From Planctomycetota bacterium (lineage in GTDB: Bacteria; Planctomycetota; UBA11346), in contig JAHEDF010000143.1 in assembly GCA_024641365.1 (NCBI GenBank), positions 1-8,670 of the forward strand: DNA of 8,670 nucleotides, given 5' to 3'. Each line of letters opens with the position of its first letter. The first letter of the stretch is position 1. A model generated the notes under the pieces. It was not told the origin of the DNA, made no database searches, and was given only the letters and a program-made list of their open reading frames with translations. Of the stretch, positions 1-6,016 are shown piece by piece. The position numbers and the translations under genes were made by a program.

Positions 1-195
1 GTTGTAGTTGTCGCGCATCGCCTCGCGACCGTGCAGCATGCCGATATTATTTATGTGTTGGTCGGTGCCCGCACGCGGGACGGAAAAGACGACCCACGGC
101 GCGGGACCATAATTGAGTTCGGTACGCACTCCGAGTTGATCGCTAAAGGTGGGGAATATGCCGAATTGGTCCGCTTACAGCAGTTAGGTGGGTAA
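1..195 (+). CDS. ABC exporter ATP-binding protein, C-terminal end (partial)
   Basis: Frame 1 is open from the window edge to a TAA at 193-195 and gives 64 residues. The start, [11 protein letters not shown], matches the strand and H-loop of an ABC ATPase, with the switch histidine at residue 6. The end, [23 protein letters not shown] in type, is the usual close of MsbA/type I exporter nucleotide-binding domains (G.I.E.GTH.EL....G.Y..L...Q). The Walker A, Walker B and signature motifs lie upstream of the window. An oddity is a charged insert ([13 protein letters not shown]) between the strand after the H-loop and the GTIIEFGTH segment, where most family members have a short 'dG' turn. The protein would sit at the inner membrane as a fused permease-ATPase exporter. 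The substrate (lipid, peptide or drug) cannot be told from this fragment. Family assignment is secure; a specific name such as msbA is not. Confidence 0.9.
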   Translation, partial: VVVVAHRLATVQHADIIYVLVGARTRDGKDDPRRGTIIEFGTHSELIAKGGEYAELVRLQQLGG

Positions 196-200
196 CGTCC

Positions 201-248
201 GTCCGGAAGTCCGGTGGTCCGGTGGTCCGGTGGTCCGGTGGTCCGGAA
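201..248 (+). repeat. Tandem octamer array, GTCCGG-type (array 1)
   Basis: Six consecutive 8-bp units begin six bases after the ABC transporter stop codon. Units at 201 and 241 read GTCCGGAA; the four between them (209, 217, 225, 233) read GTCCGGTG. Partial units flank the array (GTCC at 197-200 and at 249-252). The order is symmetric: AA, four TG, AA. The same octamer recurs in opposite orientation at 429-468. Function is unknown. The period of 8 is not a multiple of 3, which argues against a coding repeat. Confidence 0.9.
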
Positions 249-428
249 GTCCTGGGTTATCGAACAGGTAATGACGTTGGTATGTTTCTTTTGCTACTGC
301 AAAAAGGTGTTCGCTTACGCTCACCAAACGCATGTCACATCTTATCTATTTTAAGGCGTTTAGCGCCACATTTTTGTGGTTATTCGCAAACTGTACGTCT
401 TTTATTTTCATTGTGGTGCAGGCGAGAC
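249..428. other. 180-bp spacer between inverted octamer arrays, no gene seen
   Basis: This segment is flanked by the two octamer arrays. It has no convincing coding sequence; the ATG-initiated frame crossing it reads through both repeat arrays and has no ribosome binding site. Two small adjacent hairpins are visible around 353-379: GGCG/CGCC with a TTTAG loop, then CCACA/TGTGG with a T4 loop. The whole unit, array-spacer-inverted array, has the outline of a non-coding repeat element, but no terminal target duplication or transposase was seen. Confidence 0.4.
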
Positions 429-468
429 TTCCGGACCTCCGGACTTCCGGACTTCCGGACTTCTGAAC
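429..468 (-). repeat. Tandem octamer array, inverted copy (array 2)
   Basis: Read on the minus strand this is four GTCCGG-type octamers (three GTCCGGAA and one GTCCGGAG) plus a degenerate fifth unit GTTCAGAA at 468-461. It uses the same consensus and the same 8-bp period as array 1 but in the opposite direction, so transcripts crossing both could fold into a long GC-rich stem closing a loop of about 180 nt. Confidence 0.88.
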
Positions 469-619
469 CACTCAACAAAGTAGCCCGCAAAACGCTTAAA
501 AAACACCCTTTCCACGGTTTACCCCCCTCCTTTTGACTCACTCGGCTCGCTTTACGGCTTTTTTACCCAAATTTTACTTGGCATAGCCATGGCCACGACA
601 TCTTGTCACCCTCACCCAT
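469..619. other. Intergenic stretch before the RRM gene leader
   Basis: No gene is seen here. A TTGACT hexamer at 533-538 resembles a sigma-70 -35 box, but I find no good -10 at 16-18 bp spacing, so I do not call a promoter. The segment ends in the structured leader described next. Confidence 0.4.
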
Positions 620-655
620 GGCGCATCTACGCGCCACATGAGGCGCATTGGCGCC
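620..655 (+). promoter_or_regulatory. Two consecutive identical-stem hairpins in the RRM gene leader
   Basis: Two short hairpins with the same stem lie in tandem: GGCGC (620-624) with GCGCC (631-635), and GGCGC (642-646) with GCGCC (651-655). Because the arms are identical, the first left arm can also pair with the last right arm, giving an alternative longer-range fold. The second hairpin ends 6 nt before the ribosome binding site GAGG at 662-665. This is visible in the sequence; a regulatory role such as temperature-sensitive or protein-fed-back translation is inference. Confidence 0.45.
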
Positions 656-661
656 AGATTC

Positions 662-665
662 GAGG
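662..665 (+). promoter_or_regulatory. Ribosome binding site deciding the GTG start
   Basis: GAGG sits five bases before the GTG at 671. No comparable site precedes the in-frame ATG at 638, so this site decides the start of the RRM gene. Confidence 0.6.
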
Positions 666-670
666 CTTCT

Positions 671-1003
671 GTGGAATTGTACGTTGGCAACCTGCCATGG
701 TCTGTCACTGATGAAGTGCTGACTAATCTGTTCGCCGCTCATGGTGCGGTAGACCGCGCTAAAGTCGTGATGGATCGCGAAACCGGCCGTAGCCGTGGAT
801 TCGGATTTGTAACGATGACCAATGCACCTGAAGGACAGGCAGCTATTCAAGCCTTGAATGGCCAAGATTACGAAGGTCGTGCACTCCGTGTTCGTGAAGC
901 TGAACCACGCCAACCAGGCGGTCGTCCCCCACGTCGTGAAGGCGGCGGTGGCGGATACGGCGGTGGGCACGGCGGCGGTCAAGGCGGCGGCGGACGTTAC
1001 TAA
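671..1003 (+). CDS. Small RRM-domain RNA-binding protein, glycine-rich tail
   Basis: From the GTG start this is a 110-residue protein consisting of one RNA recognition motif (about residues 2-78) and a Gly/Arg-rich tail (about 80-110). RNP2 is LYVGNL at 3-8 and RNP1 is RGFGFVTM at 42-49, both carrying the aromatic residues that stack on RNA. Length and layout match the bacterial single-RRM proteins (Rbp family, known in cyanobacteria and also in proteobacteria), which bind single-stranded RNA in the cytoplasm and are often cold-induced. I chose GTG at 671 because GAGG at 662-665 lies five bases upstream and the protein then begins directly at the first RRM strand. The in-frame ATG at 638 would add eleven residues, has no Shine-Dalgarno sequence and would put the two leader hairpins on either side of its start. 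The tail has GGGGGYGGGHGGG-like low complexity, probably disordered. The gene ends in its own terminator and looks monocistronic. Confidence 0.9.
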   Translation: MELYVGNLPWSVTDEVLTNLFAAHGAVDRAKVVMDRETGRSRGFGFVTMTNAPEGQAAIQALNGQDYEGRALRVREAEPRQPGGRPPRREGGGGGYGGGHGGGQGGGGRY

Positions 1004-1034
1004 AATTAGTGACGAATTTAAATATTTATAAATG

Positions 1035-1067
1035 AACGGCGCTCGCTTTGTGCGAGCGCCGTTTTTT
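1035..1067 (+). terminator. Intrinsic terminator of the RRM gene
   Basis: A perfect 10-bp GC-rich stem, CGGCGCTCGC at 1037-1046 and its complement at 1052-1061, has a TTTGT loop. It is extended by two A-T pairs and followed by a T run (1062-1067). It lies about 30 bases after the RRM stop. The sequence before the stem is A/T-rich, so it may also serve the convergent aminotransferase gene from the other strand. Confidence 0.93.
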
Positions 1068-1099
1068 ATTATGCTTGGTGCGTATGATAATCAGATATA

Positions 1100-1123
1100 C
1101 AAAAATAAAGGCTTTTATTTTTG
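1100..1123 (-). terminator. AT-rich inverted repeat at the aminotransferase stop
   Basis: CAAAAATAAA at 1100-1109 is exactly complementary to 1114-1123, with a 4-nt loop, and overlaps the minus-strand stop codon at 1115-1117. The stem is almost entirely A-T, so it is weak as a terminator. The stronger stem at 1037-1061 is the more likely end of this transcript. Confidence 0.3.
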
Positions 1124-2443
1124 TACCGCGCGAACGCTGTCAGCGGCAGCGCTAAATACACCTGGAATTTGTTCTTCAGTCAGACAGCTAAAAGCGATAC
1201 GTAATTCGGTGGTGCCTAGTGCAATGGTGCCAACGCCATGGTGTTCTAATAAATGCTGACGTACTGTTTCAGCTTCCGTATTTTTAACACGTAAGCACAT
1301 AAAGTAACCGCTATTAAACGGATACACATCCCAGCAATCAGCATATTCTGCCTTACGACATTCAACACCCGTAATCGCAGCGCGTTTGCGTAAAATCTCT
1401 ACTTTTTCCGCTTGCTGTGCACGGAAATCAGGATTTTGTAATGCTTTCAAAACAATCGATTGTCCCGGCATTGAGACGTTACTAATTACCGCACGAATAA
1501 GTCCGCTCGTTTTTTGTTCTAATGCTGCATACAATTCTTTTGTGCCGCCTTTGATTCCATAGGTAATAAAGCCAACGCGCAAACCCCACACGAATTCTTC
1601 TTTGGTTGCACCATCAATTTTAATGGCCAATAAGTTTTCATGTGCGTGTGCTAATTTACCAAACAACGATTCCTTTTCGCAGTTATCGTCGAAAAACATG
1701 CCGTAATAAGCATCGTCACAAACGACTACCAATTTTGTGCCAGCTTGGGCTGCTGCAATTAGCGCATTAACAATCGCGCCTGCTTCGCCTTTGGTTGGCG
1801 AATAACCGGATGGATTATTGGGAAAATTTAATGCGACCACTACCTTACGGCCCTTACGGGCAAATAATGCCTGAGTAAATGCCTCCATATTAAAGCCTGT
1901 CAAATTTTTATCAAAAAAACTGTAGGTGCTGATCTGTGCACCCAATCTTGTTTCCCAGGATAAATTATAATTTTCCCACATTAAATCTGAAGACAGGGCT
2001 TCGTCGCCTGGATCTAAAAATAAATCGCCGACAATGGCTAAGCCGTGGGTTAATGCGTTCGTCACCACTGGCATACTGGTCAACGCAGCGCCTAACGACG
2101 GCGTTTCGCGGCGTTGTTTTTCTAACCACGCTTGCCGTAAATCAGGGCGACCAAATGACGGCGCGTATTCATAAATTTCACTTGGCGTCAGTCCTTGATA
2201 GTGTTGCCCGATACACGCCAAGTGCATGGGAACACCTGCTTCCGTGGCGATGCCGACGGTTGCGTTAGCCTTCTTGCCCTTGGCTTTCGCTTCAGCGCCT
2301 TGGGCCAAGATCCCTTTGGCTGGAAAGAAGAAGCGTTTGCCGCGCTCTGATAAGACCTCAAATACCATTGCATTTGCTGATTTTATCGCATTATTTGCGA
2401 CTTCTGCTAATGGATTAAGGGCAACTTGGGGCTGACTAGACAT
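1115..2443 (-). CDS. PLP-dependent aminotransferase, class I/II
   Basis: This is a complete 442-residue fold-type I aminotransferase. Visible motifs are NNPSGY at 209-214 (the Asn that contacts the PLP ring), DDAYYG at 243-248 (Asp to the pyridine nitrogen, Tyr to O3'), the Schiff-base lysine K281 in IDGATKEEFVWGLRVGF with phosphate-binding R289, and a C-terminal ELRIAF with R415 as the likely substrate carboxylate contact. The family transfers amino groups between aspartate, aromatic or other amino acids and 2-oxo acids in the cytoplasm. Substrate cannot be read with confidence, though length and motif spacing suggest an aspartate/aromatic type. The N-terminal 60 residues include an Ala/Lys-rich stretch (about 48-60, QGAEAKAKGKKANA) that is not typical of E. 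coli AspC or TyrB. The start is well supported: AAGGAG on the minus strand (2451-2456) lies seven bases upstream. The gene is convergent with the RRM gene and divergent from the lipoprotein gene. Confidence 0.92.
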   Translation of the reverse strand: MSSQPQVALNPLAEVANNAIKSANAMVFEVLSERGKRFFFPAKGILAQGAEAKAKGKKANATVGIATEAGVPMHLACIGQHYQGLTPSEIYEYAPSFGRPDLRQAWLEKQRRETPSLGAALTSMPVVTNALTHGLAIVGDLFLDPGDEALSSDLMWENYNLSWETRLGAQISTYSFFDKNLTGFNMEAFTQALFARKGRKVVVALNFPNNPSGYSPTKGEAGAIVNALIAAAQAGTKLVVVCDDAYYGMFFDDNCEKESLFGKLAHAHENLLAIKIDGATKEEFVWGLRVGFITYGIKGGTKELYAALEQKTSGLIRAVISNVSMPGQSIVLKALQNPDFRAQQAEKVEILRKRAAITGVECRKAEYADCWDVYPFNSGYFMCLRVKNTEAETVRQHLLEHHGVGTIALGTTELRIAFSCLTEEQIPGVFSAAADSVRAVQK

Positions 2444-2545
2444 GGGTGAACTCCTTGCTGGGGACCGCAGGTCCCTAACGCGCTGTAACGCGGGGGCACG
2501 ACATAGGGCTGGTAGGCGCCGAAGGCAATCAAAGACTGTGCAGGC
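2444..2545. promoter_or_regulatory. Divergent intergenic region between aminotransferase and lipoprotein
   Basis: These 102 bases must hold the promoters for both divergent genes, unless the lipoprotein is transcribed otherwise. A perfect 5-bp dyad GGGAC/GTCCC spans 2461-2475, next to a TAACGCG direct repeat at about 2476-2492. No convincing -35/-10 pair was seen on either strand. The dyad lies in the transcribed leader of the aminotransferase, just upstream of its ribosome binding site. Confidence 0.35.
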
Positions 2546-2956
2546 ATGCGTACCTATTCACTTAGCACACTGTTTCCTCGCTCTCTCCGTACGACTACTC
2601 GGTTCCTAACGCTCGCTTTGGGCTGCTTGCTCGTGCTCAGTAGTTGTGGCGGACCACGAGCCACACTCGTTCCCATCAAAGAAGCTTTACGCGATACCCG
2701 CGTCATGCGTTTGGAAATCGTGAACGTCTACAATAATAAAAATTTGGATTACACCACAGAATTTCACGTATCGCACGTTATTGATGCCACGGTTTTAGAT
2801 GGGCCAAATAATCTCATCGGTCAACCCATCGTATTGCCGTATGATTTATTTAATGTCGCCAAACCACCGCCATTACCCGGAGAAACAGTGATCGTCGCAC
2901 CAGCTGATTGGGTGAAGCGTAATTCAGCCGGAAAAGCCCGCGAGTTTGGGCAATAA
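2546..2956 (+). CDS. Putative small lipoprotein, unknown function
   Basis: I do not recognise this 136-residue protein. The first 33 residues form a lipoprotein signal: basic N-terminus, hydrophobic run FLTLALGCLLV at 20-30, then a lipobox LSSC with the predicted lipidated cysteine at 34. The mature part (about 100 residues) is mixed alpha/beta in appearance, with a proline-rich stretch KPPPLPGE near residues 109-116. After signal peptidase II cleavage it would be anchored to the periplasmic face of the inner or outer membrane; residues +2/+3 are Gly-Gly rather than Asp, which favours the outer membrane under the E. coli rule. No strong Shine-Dalgarno precedes the ATG (only CAGG at 2541-2544, very close), so the start or expression level is less certain. 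No other ATG occurs in frame before residue 54. In many gammaproteobacteria the gene before valS is holC; this protein is unlike it. Confidence 0.75.
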   Translation: MRTYSLSTLFPRSLRTTTRFLTLALGCLLVLSSCGGPRATLVPIKEALRDTRVMRLEIVNVYNNKNLDYTTEFHVSHVIDATVLDGPNNLIGQPIVLPYDLFNVAKPPPLPGETVIVAPADWVKRNSAGKAREFGQ

Positions 2957-3091
2957 TTTAAAAAGCTTTCGCACACCAAGAGGCTCGTGGACTCTCCTTG
3001 CCTCCCCCACTCGCTCAGCTAGCTTGCCGCCCATGTTTACGCACGTCGTCGTCGTAGCCACCTGACTGATCGCCGACCTGCGTTAATCTGA

Positions 3092-3122
3092 GCAGGGCGG
3101 CCGAATGGTCGCCCTGTTGTCG
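3092..3122 (+). terminator. GC-rich hairpin between lipoprotein gene and valS
   Basis: CAGGGCG at 3093-3099 pairs with 3110-3116, extended by GCC/GGT inner pairs around a GAAT loop, making a stem of about ten pairs. Only a broken T-rich stretch (TTGTCGTTT) follows. It may be a modest terminator for the lipoprotein gene or a leader hairpin of valS; the sequence cannot decide. The rest of the 215-base gap shows no gene. Confidence 0.4.
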
Positions 3123-3171
3123 TTTATAAACTTGTGCCTCGCCCCGCACGAGTGGATGTGAAGGATAGTCC

Positions 3172-6015
3172 ATGACCAGCGAATTGCCGAAGTCCTATGA
3201 AGCCGCCCACGTGGAAGCGGATGTGTACCAGCGCTGGGAACAGGCGGGCTGTTTTCAGGCCGGTGCCGGTAAACAGCCCGGCAAACCCACCTACACCATT
3301 GCCATACCACCACCGAATGTCACCGGTGTATTGCATATGGGACATGCATTAAATAACACATTGCAAGATACGCTCATTCGTTGGCGACGCATGCAAGGCT
3401 ACGATACACTGTGGCAACCGGGCATGGATCATGCGGGCATTGCGACGGAATCCGTGGTCGCGAAACAAATTCAAGATAATCAATCTTTTATCGATGAATT
3501 AAAAGTAGCAGGAATTCTTCCAGAAAATCCGCCTGATAAAGCAGCAACAAAAACTGAAACGGGATATGACCGCGATCAATTTGGTCGTGAATCTTTTTTG
3601 AAAGCCGTGTGGTTTTGGAAAAATAAATCCGGCGGCACCATTGTTCATCAATTACGCAAATTAGGCTCGTCATGTGATTGGTCGCGTGAACGCTTTACCA
3701 TGGACGATGGTTTATCAACCGCCGTACGCACCATGTTTGTCAAGTTATATGATGAGGGATTGCTCTACCGCGGCACGCGTATGGTGAATTGGTGCCCCGT
3801 GCAAAAAACCGCACTGTCCGATGATGAAGTGGAATCAATCGAGAAAAGCGGCTTCTTATGGAAACTCCGTTATGATTTTACCGAACCACAACCAGCAATT
3901 GGTAATGACGAATTAGACGCTGCCACCGGTGGTGGGAAATATATTATTGTTGAAACAACGCGTCCAGAAACATTTTTCGGTGATACGGCAGTTGCCGTCA
4001 ATCCAGACGATCCACGCTATAAACATTTAATTGGGAAAACAATTCGTCTCCCGATAATTGGTAGAGAAATTCCCATCGTTGGTGATGAACATGCGAATCC
4101 TGAAAAAGGGTCCGGTGCGGTTAAAATTACTCCAGCACATGATCCCAATGACTACGAAGTTGGCAAACGTCATAATTTACCACTTATTCAATGCATTGGC
4201 TTTGACGGATTAATGACCAAAGAAGCCGCGCATTATGCTGGCATGGATCGATTTGCTTGTCGCAAAGCACTGCTCAAAGAATTTGAAGCCAGCGGCGTTT
4301 TACTTGGCGCGACTGATATTCGTCATGCTGTTGGACATAGTTATCGTTCCAATGCGCCGATTGAGCCAATGGTCACTGAACAATGGTTTGTTAAAATGGG
4401 ACCACTTGCTGAACGTGCCGTAAAAGAAACACGCAACGGTAAATTACATTTTCATCCGGAACGCTGGACCAAAGTGTATGAACAATGGCTAGATAATGTC
4501 CGCGATTGGTGTGTATCGCGACAAATTTGGTGGGGGCATCGCATTCCCGCCTGGCACTGTGATGCCTGTCATAAAATAACCGTCGCTATTGAAATACCAA
4601 ACGCCTGTCAGCATTGTAGCGCTAGCACCATCACGCAAGATCCTGATGTTTTAGATACGTGGTTCTCGTCCGCATTATGGCCGTATTCTACACTCGGTTG
4701 GCCTGACTGGGAAAGTGCGGCTAAACATTATTTTCCCACCAGCACCTTGGTAACTGATCGGGGTATTATTTTCTTCTGGGTCGCACGTATGGTAATGACC
4801 TCATTATTTGTCAATGACGTTCGACCTTTTGATGATGTGTTTATTCATGGCACCGTGCTGGATGAACGCGGCGTCAAAATGTCGAAGTCGCTCGGTAATG
4901 GTATTGATCCGATTATTATGATTGAAGGTGGCACGCAGACGTATTTAGGAAAAGAATATACAACCCCAGGCTATGGCGCCGACGCCGTTCGCTACACCTT
5001 GCTGGATATGACCACCGAAGGACAAGATTTAAAATTGTCCCCGACAAAATTCGAAACTGGGCGTAATTTCGCTAATAAAGTTTGGAATGCGGGTCGTTTC
5101 GTGTTGATGAATTTAAGCGAACGTCCGCTGCCAGCAGCTCCAACGGCTACGGCATTAGCAGCATTGCCATTAGGGTTTCCTGAACGCTGGATTCTTGATC
5201 GCTTACAAGGTGCCATTGAAGAATGCACGCATGCATTATCAGCGTGGCGATTTAATGATTACGCGAATGGCGCTTATCGCTTTTTCCGCGATGATTTATG
5301 TGATTGGTATGTGGAATGGGCTAAACGACAATTTAAAGCCGGCGGCACCGACGCTGATATCGCCGCACAAGTATTATCGTATTGTTTTGATCGGGTGCTG
5401 CATTTGTTGCATCCCGGCATGCCCTACATCACTGAATATTTATGGCAAATTCAACAAACCACGGTCGGCGGACAATCCTGGGATGGTCGTTATGTGATGA
5501 CTAATGCCTGGCCAGAAATTGAAAATAATTTACGAACCGATGGTGCTGCAGCACGCATGGCAGAATTACAAGCGATTGTCGTTGCCGTGCGTAATGTGCG
5601 TAATTTAGTCAGCTTGGCCGATAGTGTTGCACTCGAAGTTACCGTCGACGCTCCTGATCAAGAAAAAGCGACAGCATTACAGGTGGACTGTGATTTTATG
5701 ACAAATCGCGCTAATGCATCAACGCTCGTCGTTGCCGCTAAAGCGACTAAACCAGCGCAATCAGTAACCACCGTGGTCGGTGCGCTGAAAGTCTACATTC
5801 CACTTTCGGGTCTAGTCGACCTCGCGAAATTAAAAGAACAATTAACCAAGCGAGCCGCCGCTTTAGAAAAATCAATTACAGGTAAAGAAGGCCGCTTAGC
5901 GAATGCGGATTACGTTGCTCGTGCCCCAGAACAGCAGGTCGCTGAAACGCGTGCGATGTTAGCCACAGAAATAATCGAACTCGCAAACATACGTGAGACG
6001 CTCGGTGACCTCTAA
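3172..6015 (+). CDS. valS: Valyl-tRNA synthetase
   Basis: The protein is 947 residues, full length for bacterial ValRS, a cytoplasmic class Ia synthetase that attaches valine to tRNA(Val) and edits mischarged threonine. The HIGH signature is HMGH at 55-58 after PPPNVTGVL; the KMSKS loop is at 569-573. The CP1 editing domain lies between them, with TTRPETFFGDTAVAVNP and GSGAVKITPAHDPNDYEVG. The anticodon-binding domain follows (WILDRL onward), and the C-terminal ~70 residues form the tRNA-binding coiled coil (LAKLKEQLTKRAAALEKS). A CxxC pair of motifs at C463/C466 and C479/C482 forms a zinc-knuckle-like site after GHRIPAWHC, as in Thermus-type ValRS and unlike E. coli. A segment of roughly 26 extra residues (about 101-134) follows the HIGH region compared with E. 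coli. The start is supported by AAGGA six bases upstream (3161-3165). The stop is one base from the next gene's ATG. Confidence 0.98.
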   Translation: MTSELPKSYEAAHVEADVYQRWEQAGCFQAGAGKQPGKPTYTIAIPPPNVTGVLHMGHALNNTLQDTLIRWRRMQGYDTLWQPGMDHAGIATESVVAKQIQDNQSFIDELKVAGILPENPPDKAATKTETGYDRDQFGRESFLKAVWFWKNKSGGTIVHQLRKLGSSCDWSRERFTMDDGLSTAVRTMFVKLYDEGLLYRGTRMVNWCPVQKTALSDDEVESIEKSGFLWKLRYDFTEPQPAIGNDELDAATGGGKYIIVETTRPETFFGDTAVAVNPDDPRYKHLIGKTIRLPIIGREIPIVGDEHANPEKGSGAVKITPAHDPNDYEVGKRHNLPLIQCIGFDGLMTKEAAHYAGMDRFACRKALLKEFEASGVLLGATDIRHAVGHSYRSNAPIEPMVTEQWFVKMGPLAERAVKETRNGKLHFHPERWTKVYEQWLDNVRDWCVSRQIWWGHRIPAWHCDACHKITVAIEIPNACQHCSASTITQDPDVLDTWFSSALWPYSTLGWPDWESAAKHYFPTSTLVTDRGIIFFWVARMVMTSLFVNDVRPFDDVFIHGTVLDERGVKMSKSLGNGIDPIIMIEGGTQTYLGKEYTTPGYGADAVRYTLLDMTTEGQDLKLSPTKFETGRNFANKVWNAGRFVLMNLSERPLPAAPTATALAALPLGFPERWILDRLQGAIEECTHALSAWRFNDYANGAYRFFRDDLCDWYVEWAKRQFKAGGTDADIAAQVLSYCFDRVLHLLHPGMPYITEYLWQIQQTTVGGQSWDGRYVMTNAWPEIENNLRTDGAAARMAELQAIVVAVRNVRNLVSLADSVALEVTVDAPDQEKATALQVDCDFMTNRANASTLVVAAKATKPAQSVTTVVGALKVYIPLSGLVDLAKLKEQLTKRAAALEKSITGKEGRLANADYVARAPEQQVAETRAMLATEIIELANIRETLGDL
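6004..6008 (+). promoter_or_regulatory. Ribosome binding site inside the valS end
   Basis: GGTGA, matching the 3' half of the AGGAGGTGA consensus, lies inside the last valS codons and eight bases before the ATG at 6017. It favours that ATG over the in-frame GTGs at 5993 and 6005. Confidence 0.5.
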
Positions 6016-6016
6016 T

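Noticed and set aside
201..468. CRISPR-like repeats
   Set aside because: Units are 8 bp and directly abutting with no unique spacers between them, and the two arrays face opposite ways. No cas gene is present.
222..536. 104-codon plus-strand reading frame through the octamer arrays
   Set aside because: It begins inside the repeat, has no ribosome site, spans both inverted arrays and encodes low-quality sequence such as FRTSGLPDFRTSEP produced by the repeat itself.
533..561. Sigma-70 promoter for the RRM gene starting at TTGACT
   Set aside because: No acceptable -10 hexamer is found 16-18 bases downstream; the sequence there is GGCTTT-like.
618..641. Seven-codon upstream leader peptide (ATG 618 to TGA 641)
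   Set aside because: There is no ribosome site and no run of a regulatory amino acid; an ATG followed by a short open stretch is expected by chance.
563..982. 139-codon minus-strand frame opposite the RRM gene
   Set aside because: It is the antisense shadow of the RRM gene. The plus strand has clear RNP1 and RNP2 motifs and a ribosome site.
3083..3345. Two overlapping minus-strand frames across the valS start
   Set aside because: They oppose the valS start with its ribosome site and the conserved N-terminus up to HMGH, and have no recognisable features.
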